Source: Selenomonas sp. WCT3 (GTDB lineage: Bacteria; Bacillota; Negativicutes; Selenomonadales; Selenomonadaceae). From it: DNA of 64,000 nucleotides. Position 1 is the stretch's first letter; every line of letters starts with the position of its first letter. This document shows positions 45,979 to 56,478 of the stretch, in pieces. A program made the position numbers and the translations under genes. Below the pieces are notes generated by a model. The model searched no databases. It saw nothing but the letters and a program-made list of their open reading frames with translations, and was not told the DNA's origin. The DNA is taken from positions 248,001 to 312,000 of the forward strand of contig FNCM01000001.1 of assembly GCA_900100835.1 (NCBI GenBank). Direction: 5' to 3'.

Positions 45979-46008
45979 TTGGACTTTCCACCCAAAATCC
46001 GCTACAAT
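45979..46008 (+). promoter_or_regulatory. Promoter of the 46042 gene
   Basis: TTGGAC (45979-45984), 18-bp spacer, TACAAT (46003-46008); AAGGAGATG follows shortly before the start. Confidence 0.65.
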
Positions 46009-46041
46009 AGATTCTATCAGAATCGATAAGGAGATGTAAAT

Positions 46042-46497
46042 ATGACCGATAAACAAATCGACCTTTCCCCGATGGAAGCCCAGCGCATGACCCGCAATAT
46101 TCAGGCCCTGCAAAAACGCCTCCGCGATATGCATGCCATGCGTGACGATATCAATACAGCCCTTTCCCGAGTAACCGAAGACAATCTCTCGCTGGCACTC
46201 ACCCAGAAAAAAAACCTCAAAGCTCTCTCGCGCGAATACGATAAATTGAGCCAGGATGTCAAATGCCTTGATCCGTTCGATGCAGCTCAAATCTTAGAGG
46301 AAGAATATAATTACATCCTGACCATCGGCAATGTTTTGGAAACCACACGCGAACTCAAAAAGACTGCCGGCCTCAAAGATACCGACCGCGATGCAATTCT
46401 AGGCGGCCTCATCCAATTCTACCACGGTCTGCGGCAGGAACTTTCCACAGCCCAGACGACCAAAGAAAATCAGCCGCTAAACGTTACGGCAAAATAA
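46042..46497 (+). CDS. Small helical cytoplasmic protein, unknown
   Basis: 151 residues without signal or membrane segments. It is predicted to be almost all helix, with heptad-like stretches at about 8-75 (QRMTRNIQALQKRLRDMHAM... TQKKNLKALSREYDKLSQDV). I recognise no family. It is divergent from the ABC-2 transporter genes and ends in a bidirectional terminator. Confidence 0.75.
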   Translation: MTDKQIDLSPMEAQRMTRNIQALQKRLRDMHAMRDDINTALSRVTEDNLSLALTQKKNLKALSREYDKLSQDVKCLDPFDAAQILEEEYNYILTIGNVLETTRELKKTAGLKDTDRDAILGGLIQFYHGLRQELSTAQTTKENQPLNVTAK

Positions 46498-46499
46498 AA

Positions 46500-46536
46500 G
46501 AAGCCAGCCATCTGGAAAGATGGCTGGCTTTTGTCG
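46500..46536. terminator. Bidirectional terminator
   Basis: 12-bp stem AAGCCAGCCATC/GATGGCTGGCTT with T-runs on both strands, between the 46042 gene and the LacI-type gene. Confidence 0.9.
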
Positions 46537-46542
46537 TTCTTG

Positions 46543-47559
46543 TTACAGATTCTCCAGCAGGCGAATCTCATTCTTCATGATGTATTCCCGTTTTTCCGGA
46601 AGTCGTCCATTGACCAGATACGCAAAAGCGATATCGACTGCCAGATGCCCCTGCCGGTAAGGATGCTGATAAATCGTCGCCCGCACGACACCGAATTTCA
46701 TCATCTCCACCGTTGTGGGCACACTGTCGAAAGTAATGACCATCGGCCGCTTCTCCTCCGGCAGCTGCATAACAGCCCGACCGATGCCGTATACGCCGGC
46801 CGCCAGCGAACAGATTGCCGTTGTCTCTGGATGAATGCGCAGGAATTCCTTGGTCCGCTCATAGGCAAAGATCTCATCATCGTCATGCTCAATCACATCG
46901 ATAGCATAGAAGTCCTTGACCCGTTTCATGCGGTGAAAGAACCCCTCCAATCGCTGCTTATGACCAAGTACCTGTCGGCTTCCCAGGATAAGCCCGATTT
47001 TGGCCGAGGTTCCAATCATCGCCTCCAAAAGCGCACAGGCAGTAATTCCGCCATTATAATAATCACTGCCCACATAACAATGGCGTTTTGACCCATCCAC
47101 ATCATTATTTAGATTGACCACAAAGACCCCAGCATCCACCAGCTCATCAATCTTTTGGACAATCCGTTTATCATTGATAGGATTCAAAATCAACGCATTG
47201 ACATCCGACTGAATGGATTCAATCAGTGCCAATTGATCTTCGGGCAGATAGCCCTTCATGGTATGGATTTCAACCTGCAGGCCGTAAATCTTATATTCTT
47301 CGGCTGCGTCCTTGATTCCCTCAATCACACGATCAAAGAAGGCATTTCCCTCCGAGGAAAGGATGATACCGATCACCGGACGGTGTTTGCGGGCTGCCAG
47401 CGCCTTGCCGGCCGGATTGGGTTCGTAGCCAAGCTGTTTGGCCATTTTACGGATATTTGCTGCTGTCTCGGCGTTTACGCGTCCACGTCCATTCAAGGCA
47501 CGGTCGACAGTTCCTCGTGAGACGCCGCAGAGTTCGGCAATTTTCTTCATTGTAACCAT
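46543..47559 (-). CDS. LacI-family transcriptional regulator (pentose cluster)
   Basis: 338 residues. The N-terminal LacI helix-turn-helix and hinge read MKKIAELCGVSRGTVDRALNGRGRV. A periplasmic-binding-protein-like sensor follows (IGIILSSEGNAFFDRVIEGI, ALILNPINDKRI), of the type-1 sugar-binding kind close to RbsB-like proteins. It lies downstream of the xylose/xyloside operon with its own promoter, and most likely binds the two palindromes between the divergent sugar transcripts. The inducer is unknown; xylose or a xylo-oligosaccharide is likely. Confidence 0.9.
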   Translation of the reverse strand: MVTMKKIAELCGVSRGTVDRALNGRGRVNAETAANIRKMAKQLGYEPNPAGKALAARKHRPVIGIILSSEGNAFFDRVIEGIKDAAEEYKIYGLQVEIHTMKGYLPEDQLALIESIQSDVNALILNPINDKRIVQKIDELVDAGVFVVNLNNDVDGSKRHCYVGSDYYNGGITACALLEAMIGTSAKIGLILGSRQVLGHKQRLEGFFHRMKRVKDFYAIDVIEHDDDEIFAYERTKEFLRIHPETTAICSLAAGVYGIGRAVMQLPEEKRPMVITFDSVPTTVEMMKFGVVRATIYQHPYRQGHLAVDIAFAYLVNGRLPEKREYIMKNEIRLLENL

Positions 47560-47604
47560 ACTATTTCTTCCCTGCTATCTGCTTCTCATAATCTCTTCAG
47601 TCGT

Positions 47605-47633
47605 ATTTTAGCAATTTTTTTATCATTCGTAAA
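47605..47633 (-). promoter_or_regulatory. Promoter of the LacI-type gene
   Basis: TTTACG (47628-47633), 17-bp spacer, TAAAAT (47605-47610) on the minus strand. Confidence 0.6.
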
Positions 47634-47653
47634 TAACGAAGAATGTGAAAACC

Positions 47654-47693
47654 AGTACGAGCCCTCCTCCGACGAGGACGGCTCGTACTTTTG
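47654..47693 (-). terminator. Terminator of the xylose/xyloside operon
   Basis: 10-bp stem AGTACGAGCC/GGCTCGTACT between the DUF4867 stop and the LacI-type promoter; the T-run is stronger on the plus strand, but TGGTTTTC follows on the minus. Confidence 0.75.
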
Positions 47694-47705
47694 CCAATTA
47701 CTGGC

Positions 47706-48332
47706 TTATAACGTAAGATTTTTCCCCTTTAGTCCAATCCAGGCTCCATCCTGTTCCAGGCCACTTTCTTTATGAGCGATCAACCATTTATTCTCAGCAA
47801 AGAGCAGCCGATCTTCTGCTTCTTTTCCCACGGGTTCATGGAGCTCTTCATTCGTTCCCTTCGGCAGTACCACCCCGCAGCGGAACTCCTGGCCTTCCTT
47901 GCCACACGGCGCATAGTGAAGCGTCGTTGCATAGAGCTCGACAGCTGTGCCGGCTGGCACAAAGAACACTTCCATCTTGCTCGTGTCATAAGTATTGGTC
48001 TCATAATCAATATCCTGCTGGCGTCCCAGAATCAGATAAAGGTCGGTAGCCGCAATATCGATTTCCGAAGAACGATGATATTCGACGGCATTGAGCTTCT
48101 CATTCCAGCCGCTGCAATGACCGAACTCGATAGCCTGCTCGCCATACGTCTTGTCCTTGAGTTCCTGATAGAGAGGCAGCTCCTCAAACTCACGCACCGA
48201 TGGCTCATAGACCACCTCGCCTTTCTTCACTGCCGGACGGGCTTTGATTGTCTTTACAAAGCCCTCGACATCCAGCGGCAACACACGGCCATACGGACGA
48301 AATTCTTTTTCCTTAACATTACTGATTTTCAT
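47706..48332 (-). CDS. DUF4867 family protein
   Basis: 208 residues, cupin-like: GHCSGWNEKLNAVEYHRSSEIDIAATDLYLILG, MEVFFVPAGTAVELYATTLHYAPC and CGVVLPKGTNEEL carry the His, Glu and Cys expected of a metal-binding barrel. DUF4867 genes accompany sugar catabolism operons; the role, perhaps an epimerase or anomerase step, is not established. Last gene of the operon, 29 bases after the xylosidase. Confidence 0.82.
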   Translation of the reverse strand: MKISNVKEKEFRPYGRVLPLDVEGFVKTIKARPAVKKGEVVYEPSVREFEELPLYQELKDKTYGEQAIEFGHCSGWNEKLNAVEYHRSSEIDIAATDLYLILGRQQDIDYETNTYDTSKMEVFFVPAGTAVELYATTLHYAPCGKEGQEFRCGVVLPKGTNEELHEPVGKEAEDRLLFAENKWLIAHKESGLEQDGAWIGLKGKNLTL

Positions 48333-48361
48333 GTTCTACACCTCGCGATTCTAGTTAACAA

Positions 48362-49981
48362 TCATTCTTCGATTTCTTTATAGCTGAAATAATCAAAGTC
48401 AGCGGGCAGCGCCGTTCCCGTAATGTCGATGCAATTCATGCCGACAAACGCGCCGGTAAAAAAGCCACCGCCCCGCACATAGTCATCGGACAGTTTCCAG
48501 CTGTCAAGGGTGACCGGCAGATATGTAAACGCCTTGCCATCAAACGAATACGCATAGCGATAATTCCGTCCACGGACCTCCACCTTGAAATGGACGGTCT
48601 TTACGTCCTCCGGCACCGGGATTTCCTGACCAGCCAGCGGCATCGAGAAGCTGCCATTATCGGCTACGACCAAATCGATACAGCGCCCCTTGCTCTCATT
48701 CCAGGTCACATGGATGCTCGACCAATTCTCTGTGTTGTAATAACAGGTCATCCCGGCCATCTGTTGGAACGATACGGGCTGGAACTCTACGCTTGTCTGT
48801 GCATCGAACTGGAACGACTGCCAGCGGCGAGCCACATGCGCCTGCGTGAATTTCGACTGCAGGGATTCACGGCCATAGAGCCGCAGGAATCCTGGCCGAG
48901 CCGAAAGACTGCCGAGCTTTTCCGTAAACGGAATCCTGAGCGTCTGGAAGTTGATATTTAAACTTGCCGCATCAAAATCATCGACTTCTTCATAGGTGGC
49001 AGCCCATTCCTGCGCTGGAAGATTCGGAGCTTCGACCTCCAGGCTGCCCTGACGGCCGCCGACTACGATGGGCCAGCCATCGCGCCATTCGATTTTCTCG
49101 ATTGCCGTCTCCCGACCCAGCGGACAATAGGCATGCTGCTCGCGTTCGCGGCTCGGGAACCCAGCCGGTGCCGGCAGCGGACGCCCCGTCAGATGCGCCA
49201 GATACCACTGCCCATCCTGCGTTTCTACGAGCGACGCATGGCCGCATTTCTGCAACGGATTATGGATATCCGTCCAGGCCGACAGCAGGGGATAATCTGG
49301 CTGGATTTCATAAGGGCCTTGAATATCCTTGCTCCGTGCAATCGTCTCCGAATGCTGATACGTCGTACCACCTTCGGCCGTCATCAGATAATACCTGCCA
49401 TTGATGTGGTAAAGATGCGGCCCTTCGGTATAGGCGATATCCGTGCCTTTATAGATGATTTCCGGCTGGCCGATGAGTTTTTCTTCCGCCACCGAATATT
49501 CCTGCAGGGCAATGCCATAAAAATTATGGTGATAAACGCGCTGATCCCAATACATATTGACCAGGTATTTGCGGCCGCTCGGGTCGTGGAACAGCGACGC
49601 ATCAAAGCCAGCACCATTCAAAAGCACCGGTTTTGACCACGGCCCCTTGATGTCTTCGGCCGTCGTAAGATAGTTGTGGCAGTCCTTCCACATGCCATCG
49701 ACGACCTTGACATCGGTGTAAATCAGCCAGAACTTGCCATCGGCATAGCTGAGGTCTGGCGCCCAGATTCCACCCGAATCCGGATTGCCTTTCATGTCCA
49801 GCATGTCCGTAGTATCGAGCGGATGTGCAATCAGCTGCCAATGCACCAAATCTCTGGAATGATGGATCTGCACGCCCGGAAACCATTCGAACGTCGACGT
49901 GGCAATATAGTAATCATCGCCGGCCCGCACAATGCTCGGGTCCGGATTGAAACCTTTCAAGATTGGATTCTTTATCTTCAT
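48362..49981 (-). CDS. GH43 beta-D-xylosidase / alpha-L-arabinofuranosidase (SXA-like)
   Basis: 539-residue retaining-fold-independent, inverting glycosidase of family GH43. The five-bladed propeller carries catalytic base D14 (FNPDPSIV), pKa modulator D127 (GFDASLFHD) and acid E186 (YTEGPHL). These positions coincide with those I recall for the characterised Selenomonas ruminantium SXA, and long stretches look identical to it. A C-terminal beta-sandwich caps the active site. There is no signal peptide, so it cleaves imported xylobiose and xylo-oligosaccharides in the cytoplasm. It starts 18 bases after the GPH transporter stop. Confidence 0.96.
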   Translation of the reverse strand: MKIKNPILKGFNPDPSIVRAGDDYYIATSTFEWFPGVQIHHSRDLVHWQLIAHPLDTTDMLDMKGNPDSGGIWAPDLSYADGKFWLIYTDVKVVDGMWKDCHNYLTTAEDIKGPWSKPVLLNGAGFDASLFHDPSGRKYLVNMYWDQRVYHHNFYGIALQEYSVAEEKLIGQPEIIYKGTDIAYTEGPHLYHINGRYYLMTAEGGTTYQHSETIARSKDIQGPYEIQPDYPLLSAWTDIHNPLQKCGHASLVETQDGQWYLAHLTGRPLPAPAGFPSREREQHAYCPLGRETAIEKIEWRDGWPIVVGGRQGSLEVEAPNLPAQEWAATYEEVDDFDAASLNINFQTLRIPFTEKLGSLSARPGFLRLYGRESLQSKFTQAHVARRWQSFQFDAQTSVEFQPVSFQQMAGMTCYYNTENWSSIHVTWNESKGRCIDLVVADNGSFSMPLAGQEIPVPEDVKTVHFKVEVRGRNYRYAYSFDGKAFTYLPVTLDSWKLSDDYVRGGGFFTGAFVGMNCIDITGTALPADFDYFSYKEIEE

Positions 49982-49999
49982 GGTAAGTGCTCCTTTTAC

Positions 50000-51415
50000 T
50001 TACATGGTTCCCGTTGCTGGCATGCCCTCATGTTCCTGCTCGTGTTCCTGCGCATGACGGCTCTCAAGCTCTGCTACAATCTCATGATAGCGTTCATCAT
50101 CCAAGCCATAGAAGCAGATGTCAATGAATGCTACCGCCAAGAACAGCAGCGGAATCAAGGTCGTCGTCAGCAAGATACCCTGCAGGGCCTCCGGCGTCTG
50201 CACCTGATTGGCCACATAGCCAAACCGCGCGAGCATGAAGCCCGGGACGATGCCGCCCAGGGCCAGACCGAACTTGAAGAAGAAACCGATAATGGCATAA
50301 ATCATACCGCTTAACCGCTTGCCCGTCTTGTACTCACCATACTCGATGGTCTCCGGAATCAGCGCCCACATAAAGCCGCCTGCAACGATGATGCCGCACG
50401 AACCGATAAAGCGCGCGATGAGCACCAGCGTGATATTGTCTGCCGGCACCAGATAGGTGACGATGCAGCCAATCATGCCCAGCGCCAGGGAAATGCGCAG
50501 CAAATTGATTTTGCCGACGAGCTTATTGAAGGTCGGCACCATCGGCAGCAGGAAGAAAGCCGGCAAGGTACCGATAAGGCCATACCACTGGATGAGATCC
50601 GGACGGTTGCAGTTATAGGTAACAAAGTACGTGCCAATGGAATTCATAACCGCCATCATACCGAAGAGGATGATGAAGAACAGGCTCAGGACAACCAGCG
50701 GACGATTTACCTTGAACTGTTTGAACACATCGACAAACCGCAGCTTCTCATCATTGGACGGGTCAATCTTGATGCGCTCCTTCGTCTGCGAGAAGCAGTA
50801 GAGCAGCAACAGCGCGCCAATAACACTGTAAAGTCCCATGGTCACCTGCCAGCCAAAGCGGGACTCCTCCCCCGTATAGCTGCCAGAAATCATCGTAACC
50901 AAAACCGGGATGCCAAACGAAACGATAAGGCCGCCCAGATTCGCGCAGAGCATGCGAATCGAAGTCATGCTGACGACTTCCTTGTTATCACGGGTCATCG
51001 CCGCCGTAAGCGCACCATACGGAATATTGATGGTCGTGTAAACCAAGGACAGGCCAATATAGGTTGCATACGCATAGATGACGCTCGCCCCCTGCGTGAG
51101 CTCCGGCGTGCTGAAGCAAAGAATGCCGAGCACCGCAAACGGAAACGCACCGTAGAGCAGATAAGGCCGGAACTTGCCGTACTTGAAGGTATGCTTATCC
51201 ACAAACGTGCCGACAATCGGATCGACAATGGCATCCATCACGCGCACGACGAGGAACATCGTCGCAACGATTTCCGCCGGCAGGCCATAAACATTGGTAT
51301 AGAAAAACAAGAGATAGGTGCAAACCGTAGTATAGATGAGATTGCAGGCCAGGTCGCCCATAGCGTAGCCCGTCTTTTCCCGCATGCTCAGCTTATAATT
51401 TTTCAAAGCTTCCAT
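50000..51415 (-). CDS. GPH-family sugar:cation symporter (xyloside type)
   Basis: 471 residues, twelve membrane segments of the glycoside-pentoside-hexuronide family. Signature regions: KTGYAMGDLACNLIYTTVCTYLLFFYT, VVRVMDAIVDPIVGTFVDKH, and GGFMWALIPETIEYGEYKTGKR. Its position next to the beta-xylosidase suggests uptake of xylosides or xylo-oligosaccharides (XynT/XylP type). The C-terminal tail is Glu/His-rich (HAQEHEQEHEG). Confidence 0.9.
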   Translation of the reverse strand: MEALKNYKLSMREKTGYAMGDLACNLIYTTVCTYLLFFYTNVYGLPAEIVATMFLVVRVMDAIVDPIVGTFVDKHTFKYGKFRPYLLYGAFPFAVLGILCFSTPELTQGASVIYAYATYIGLSLVYTTINIPYGALTAAMTRDNKEVVSMTSIRMLCANLGGLIVSFGIPVLVTMISGSYTGEESRFGWQVTMGLYSVIGALLLLYCFSQTKERIKIDPSNDEKLRFVDVFKQFKVNRPLVVLSLFFIILFGMMAVMNSIGTYFVTYNCNRPDLIQWYGLIGTLPAFFLLPMVPTFNKLVGKINLLRISLALGMIGCIVTYLVPADNITLVLIARFIGSCGIIVAGGFMWALIPETIEYGEYKTGKRLSGMIYAIIGFFFKFGLALGGIVPGFMLARFGYVANQVQTPEALQGILLTTTLIPLLFLAVAFIDICFYGLDDERYHEIVAELESRHAQEHEQEHEGMPATGTM

Positions 51416-51439
51416 TTTTCCCTCTCTTCCTGCAGATAC

Positions 51440-52858
51440 TCAACAGCCAATATTGCGCAGTTTCTTGCCTTCCATGAGGTTTTTCTCGATATTTTCCAGC
51501 GTGACATTCTTCGTCTCCGGCACATACGCCATCGTCAAAACGATAAAGAAACCATTAAGCAATGCATAAAGCCAGAACGTATGAGCCGAGCCGAGCGTAT
51601 CGACCAACGTCAGGAAGGTTGCCCCGACAATCGCACAGGTAATCCAGTTGGTCATCGTCGAGCAGGCGACACCGAACTCACGGGATTTAAGCGGCTGGAT
51701 TTCTGAGCAGAGAACCCAGACAATCGGGCCTGCACTCATACCAAAACCAGCAATGCTGACCATCGTCATAATGGCTGCCAAATACGAAATTGACACATCG
51801 GCCGTGCCAGCTTCGAGCAGCGACATGCAGACACCTACCACCGCCATGGAGAGCGCCATAACACCAAAGCCAATCTTGAGCGTCGGTTTGCGACCGTTTT
51901 TGTCTACCATAAAGATGGCAATAAACGTGGACAACACGAAGACGATGCCATTGATAACCGTACCAATCATCTGATCTTCCGTGGTCGAGAAACCTGCAAG
52001 ACTCAAAATTTTCGGCGAGTAATACATGATGACGTTAAACCCGGTAAACTGCTGCATTGCCTGCAATAGTACCCCTAAAAATACTGCCCGGCGGACATTC
52101 TTATTTGCCTTGAAAAGCCCCCAGCCGTCCTGTTTGATTTTCAGGGCGTCTTTAATATCTGTCATTTCTTCCCGAGCGATTTCGACACTGCCATGCAGTG
52201 CTTCCAAGACACCCGAAGCTTCCTCGATGCGTCCTACAGCTGCCAGCCAGCGTGGGCTGTCCGGCAGGCGGATAACCGTCAGCAGCAAAAGGACAGCCGG
52301 CAGGGCAATGACCATCAGCATCATACGCCAGTTGCCACTGTAACTGAATGCCGTATCGGAAAGGAAAGCGGCGAGGATACCCACGGTAACCATCAACTGA
52401 TAACCGGATATTACCCGTCCACGGGCATTTTTATCCGACATCTCAGCCAAATAAAGCGGCGCCGTATAGGATGCAATACCAACGGACAGGCCCAAAATCA
52501 ACCGAAAACCGATGAGCATATCCGCACTGACAGCAAAACCGGAACCGAGCGAGCCGACGATAAACAGGGTCGCGCCTATCATCAAGCTCTTTTTGCGGCC
52601 GATTTTCTTGGCCATAACCGATGCTACGATTGCACCAGTAGCCGCTCCTACCATCATCGAGCTGACGACCCATTCCTGGGCCGCACTGGATAAATTCCAT
52701 TCCTGACTGATGAACGGCAAAGCACCAGATATGACACCTTGATCCAGGCCAAACAGCAGCCCCGCCATACCAGCGGCAAAATAGATGAACATGCGGACAT
52801 GCGCAGCAGCCCGCCCGGCTGCCTTATCGGCCATATTCTTAGGTAACGAAGCATCCAT
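51440..52858 (-). CDS. Sugar porter (MFS, XylE/AraE type)
   Basis: 472 residues, twelve membrane segments. Sugar-porter motifs: [18 protein letters not shown] at the start, RFILGLSVG-like [31 protein letters not shown] after helix 6, and [12 protein letters not shown] at the end. It probably imports free xylose or arabinose with protons. It lies between xylulokinase and the GPH symporter, so the operon encodes two uptake routes. Confidence 0.92.
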   Translation of the reverse strand: MDASLPKNMADKAAGRAAAHVRMFIYFAAGMAGLLFGLDQGVISGALPFISQEWNLSSAAQEWVVSSMMVGAATGAIVASVMAKKIGRKKSLMIGATLFIVGSLGSGFAVSADMLIGFRLILGLSVGIASYTAPLYLAEMSDKNARGRVISGYQLMVTVGILAAFLSDTAFSYSGNWRMMLMVIALPAVLLLLTVIRLPDSPRWLAAVGRIEEASGVLEALHGSVEIAREEMTDIKDALKIKQDGWGLFKANKNVRRAVFLGVLLQAMQQFTGFNVIMYYSPKILSLAGFSTTEDQMIGTVINGIVFVLSTFIAIFMVDKNGRKPTLKIGFGVMALSMAVVGVCMSLLEAGTADVSISYLAAIMTMVSIAGFGMSAGPIVWVLCSEIQPLKSREFGVACSTMTNWITCAIVGATFLTLVDTLGSAHTFWLYALLNGFFIVLTMAYVPETKNVTLENIEKNLMEGKKLRNIGC

Positions 52859-52872
52859 TGATAATTCCTCCC

Positions 52873-54396
52873 TTATAATACTGCTAACTCGCTATAGCAC
52901 TCCTTGAGCTGGCTATATAGTTTCTGGTAAAGCTTATGCCCTTTCTCATAGTAAGCATGTGCCGATGGTTCTGGCTGGCACCAGGTATCCTGCTCGATAA
53001 ACTGCCGGCAAGCCGTCGGAACATCCGGGAACAATCCAGCGCCAACACCGGCCAGGATTGCCACCCCCAAAGCCGGTCCTTCCTGGGCTTTGATGGTTTT
53101 GACCTCGCAAGCGTACATATCCGCCAACATCTGCCGCCAAATACGGCTCTTGCCACCGCCGCCACAGGCCATCATTTCTTGGACGTCAACCTTCATTTCC
53201 TTCAACACATCGAAACAATCGAGCAGGGAATAGCTGACCCCTTCCATAACCGAACGCAGCATATCTGCCTTGGTATGAATGGCCGACAGCCCGAAAAATA
53301 CACCCCGGCAATCCGGATTGAGATGCGGCGTACGCTCACCCATCAGATACGGGAGATAGAAGAGCCGGCGGCTGCCGATTGGCACCTTGGCTACATCCTG
53401 ATTGATAAGGTCGTAGGAGTCGACCCCCTTCAGGACAGCTTCATCTTTGTACTTCTCTGCCAGAGTATCCCGGAACCATTTGAGCGACAAACCAGCAGCC
53501 TGGGTGACACCCATAACATGCCAGCACCCAGGTACCGCACAGCAAAAGGTATGAACCCGGCCCTTCGGGTCAATGCGCGGCTCACTGGTATGGGCAAACA
53601 CCACACCGCTAGTGCCGATTGTCGTAAAAGCCCGGCCATCTTCCACAATGCCTGTCCCCACAGCAGCCGCCGCATTGTCTCCAGCACCACCTACTACTAC
53701 GGTAGCCGTCGTCAAGCCAGTCTTTTCCGCAAAATCCTCCGATACATGGCCCGTCACCTCCGGCGACTCATAGACCTTCGGCAAGAGGGATTCATCAATC
53801 TCCAGCTTCTCTAAGATTTCCTTGGACCAGCAGCGGTTTGGAACATCCAGAAGCTGCATGCCGCTGGCATCGGATACCTCTGTTGCATAATCGCCAGTCA
53901 TGCGGAATCTCACATAATCTTTCGGCAGTAGAATATGACGGCAGGCCTTGTAATTTTCTGCTTCATGGTTGCGCACCCAGAGGATCTTGGATGCCGTAAA
54001 GCCAGTCAAAGCCGGATTCGCCGTGATCTCAATCAGCCGTTTCGCCCCCACCCGGCGGGTAATCTCCTCGCACTCTTTGCCCGTACGCTGGTCACACCAG
54101 ATAATAGCCGGACGAATGACTTCGTTAGCTTCATTCAGCATGACCAGGCCATGCATCTGTCCGGAAAGACCAATGCCCTTGATTGCCTCAGCGGGTACAC
54201 CAGACTCCTGAACCACTTTCTTTACGGTACGCACCACTGCACTGTACCAATCCAATGGTTCCTGTTCTGCCCAGCCATTCTGTGGCTGATACAGCGGGTA
54301 TTCTTGCGAAGCAGATTGTATCACCCGGCAGGTTTCGTCAAAAAGCACCGTCTTGGTCGCGGAAGTACCAATATCAATGCCAATCAGATAGTTCAT
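52873..54396 (-). CDS. xylB: Xylulokinase
   Basis: 507-residue FGGY kinase making xylulose 5-phosphate. The ATP-binding start is [25 protein letters not shown] (substrate Met-His-Gly), WCDQRTGKE, and the second phosphate motif [10 protein letters not shown] are visible. First gene of the minus-strand operon, behind a strong promoter with an operator-like palindrome. Confidence 0.95.
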   Translation of the reverse strand: MNYLIGIDIGTSATKTVLFDETCRVIQSASQEYPLYQPQNGWAEQEPLDWYSAVVRTVKKVVQESGVPAEAIKGIGLSGQMHGLVMLNEANEVIRPAIIWCDQRTGKECEEITRRVGAKRLIEITANPALTGFTASKILWVRNHEAENYKACRHILLPKDYVRFRMTGDYATEVSDASGMQLLDVPNRCWSKEILEKLEIDESLLPKVYESPEVTGHVSEDFAEKTGLTTATVVVGGAGDNAAAAVGTGIVEDGRAFTTIGTSGVVFAHTSEPRIDPKGRVHTFCCAVPGCWHVMGVTQAAGLSLKWFRDTLAEKYKDEAVLKGVDSYDLINQDVAKVPIGSRRLFYLPYLMGERTPHLNPDCRGVFFGLSAIHTKADMLRSVMEGVSYSLLDCFDVLKEMKVDVQEMMACGGGGKSRIWRQMLADMYACEVKTIKAQEGPALGVAILAGVGAGLFPDVPTACRQFIEQDTWCQPEPSAHAYYEKGHKLYQKLYSQLKECYSELAVL

Positions 54397-54435
54397 TGCT
54401 TTTGCCCCCCATTTTTTTGCTTTCGTGTCTCTATT

Positions 54436-54494
54436 GCGTGCTCATGCACGCTCAAGCTCGTAATCAATATAACACAAGATAAAATACGAGTCAA
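54436..54494 (-). promoter_or_regulatory. Promoter and operator of the xylB operon
   Basis: TTGACT (54489-54494), 17-bp spacer, TATATT (54466-54471) with extended TG. The palindrome GCGTGC-N4-GCACGC (54436-54451) lies about 15 bases past the -10. It matches a second copy in front of the isomerase gene, as expected for LacI-family operators. Confidence 0.85.
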
Positions 54495-54612
54495 TACGAT
54501 TTTGTATTTTTCTAAAAATTTAATAAAGTGAATGATTAATAAAAAATTAGGGCTATAATAGGTAGTTTCTCCGAAAATCTTGTTATTTTTACGATAAATA
54601 AAAATAAAACAA

Positions 54613-54671
54613 TTGACAATGCGATATTCCGGTGTTATCCTAGGAATCGTGATAAGCGTGCACATGAACGC
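54613..54671 (+). promoter_or_regulatory. Promoter and operator of the isomerase gene
   Basis: TTGACA (54613-54618), 17-bp spacer, TATCCT (54636-54641) with extended TG. The palindrome GCGTGC-N4-GAACGC (54656-54671) lies about 14 bases past the -10, the same placement as in the divergent xylB promoter. The AT-rich stretch 54495-54612 between the two promoters shows nothing else. Confidence 0.82.
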
Positions 54672-54716
54672 ACGTAAAAGTTATCTGTGTTAATATTTCA
54701 TAAAGGAGCGTTTACC

Positions 54717-56207
54717 ATGACCATGAGCAACATTCCAACTGTCAAATGCGGCATCCTCTCTGTCAGCCGCGACTGCTTTATTATTTCTCTTTCCGAGAAC
54801 CGCCGTCACGCGATTGTGGAAAGTTATACCAAAAAATACGGTTCCCTTTACGAAGTAAAGAAAACCGTTGAAAATGAGACGGATATGCTCGAGGCAGTAA
54901 AAGAAGCCAAAGATGCTGGCTGCAACGCCTTGGTAGTATTCCTCGGCAATTTTGGCCCGGAAACACCGGAAACACTGATTGCCAAGGAGTTTGATGGTCC
55001 CGTTATGTACGTATCGGCTGCTGAGGAAAGCGGCAAAGACCTCATCAACGGGCGTGGTGATGCTTATTGCGGCATGCTCAACTGTTCCTACAATCTGGGC
55101 ATGCGTCACTTGAAAGCCTTTATTCCGGAATATCCAGTAGGTACGGCCGACGATATCGCTGCGATGATTGCCGAGTTCCAGCCGGTTGCCCGCACCCTCA
55201 TCGGTCTTTCCCATCTGAAAATCATCACCTTCGGCCCACGCCCGCAGGACTTCTTCGCCTGCAATGCTCCGATTCAGCCGCTCTATGACCTCGGTGTGGA
55301 AATCGAGGAAAATTCCGAACTCGATTTGCTCGTTTCCTATCGAGCTCATAAAGACGATCCGCGAATCACAGCTATCGTTGAAGAGATGGCCAAAGAACTA
55401 GGTCATGAAGGCAATCCTTATCCGGAAATGCTGCCACGCATGGCACAATTTGAGCTCACACTGAAGGATTGGATGAAGGAGCACAAAGGTGCTCGCGATT
55501 ATGTCGCCTTTGCCGATAAATGCTGGCCGGCCTTCCCGAAGGAATTCGGCTTTGAGCCGTGTTATGTCAACAGCCGCATGGTTTCCCAGGGCATCCCCGT
55601 ATCCTGCGAAGTCGACATTTACGGTGCCCTTAGCGAATACATTGGTCTTTGCGTCAGCGGCGATGCCGTAACGCTGCTCGACATCAACAACAGCGTACCA
55701 AAAGATCTTTATGAATCCGATATCAAGCCTTCTACCAGCTACAAACTCGAAGATACCTTTATGGGATTCCACTGCGGTAACACGCCACTTTGCAAACTTC
55801 GCAAGGGCGGCGTAAAATATCAGCTGATTCAGAACCGTCTGCTCGAAAATGGCGGTACGCCTGATTTCACTCGCGGTACGCTCGAAGGCGATATTGCCGC
55901 CAGCGACATCACGTTCTTCCGTCTGCAAAGCACCTCGGATGGCAAACTTCGTGCCTATGTTGCCGAAGGTGAAGTTCTGCCTACTCCGACACATTCCTTC
56001 GGTGGTATTGGTGTTTTCGCCATCCCTGAAATGGGCCGCTTCTATCGTCATGTACTCATTGCCAAACGCTACCCGCATCACGGTGCCGTCGCTTTTGGTC
56101 ACTTTGGAAAATCCCTCTGGTCGGTCTTCCAATACCTCGGCATTGCCGATATCGCGTTCAATCAGCCCAAAGGCATGCTCTATCCCGACGAGAATCCCTT
56201 TGCCTGA
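54717..56207 (+). CDS. L-fucose/L-arabinose isomerase family protein
   Basis: 496 residues from ATG 54717 (AAGGAGCG upstream). It reads as the FucI/AraA-fold family: ALVVFLGNFGPETPETLIAKEF, then the metal-ligand segments SCEVDIYGAL (Glu), TLLDINN (Asp) and FMGFHCGNTP (His). Sequence alone does not fix the substrate. In this cluster, which has xylulokinase but no xylA, it may supply xylulose from xylose or ribulose from arabinose; D-arabinose or L-fucose isomerase is the plain family reading. Its promoter mirrors that of xylB. Confidence 0.85.
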   Translation: MTMSNIPTVKCGILSVSRDCFIISLSENRRHAIVESYTKKYGSLYEVKKTVENETDMLEAVKEAKDAGCNALVVFLGNFGPETPETLIAKEFDGPVMYVSAAEESGKDLINGRGDAYCGMLNCSYNLGMRHLKAFIPEYPVGTADDIAAMIAEFQPVARTLIGLSHLKIITFGPRPQDFFACNAPIQPLYDLGVEIEENSELDLLVSYRAHKDDPRITAIVEEMAKELGHEGNPYPEMLPRMAQFELTLKDWMKEHKGARDYVAFADKCWPAFPKEFGFEPCYVNSRMVSQGIPVSCEVDIYGALSEYIGLCVSGDAVTLLDINNSVPKDLYESDIKPSTSYKLEDTFMGFHCGNTPLCKLRKGGVKYQLIQNRLLENGGTPDFTRGTLEGDIAASDITFFRLQSTSDGKLRAYVAEGEVLPTPTHSFGGIGVFAIPEMGRFYRHVLIAKRYPHHGAVAFGHFGKSLWSVFQYLGIADIAFNQPKGMLYPDENPFA

Positions 56208-56232
56208 TTCCCCGAAAATCCATACTGCCATA

Positions 56233-56264
56233 AAAAAAGCAGCTGCCTACGCAGCTGCTTTTTT
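56233..56264 (+). terminator. Terminator of the isomerase gene
   Basis: 14-bp stem AAAAAAGCAGCTGC/GCAGCTGCTTTTTT with a 4-nt loop. The 200 bases that follow, up to modC, show no gene. Confidence 0.92.
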
Positions 56265-56478
56265 GGGGTTGGGAAAAAATATTATAGGGAAAAAACAGGA
56301 AAGTCCTCATAATGATAAAGGGGATTAATCATTATTCGAACTGTAATTGCAACAGGTTAGCCTGTCTTTCATTACAAGTTCATTATAAACACGGCCTCTC
56401 CCAATAACAACATCCCCCTTTCATCTTGAACGAATGTTACAAGAAAACACGCATATTTAAAACAACGCTACATAATTT

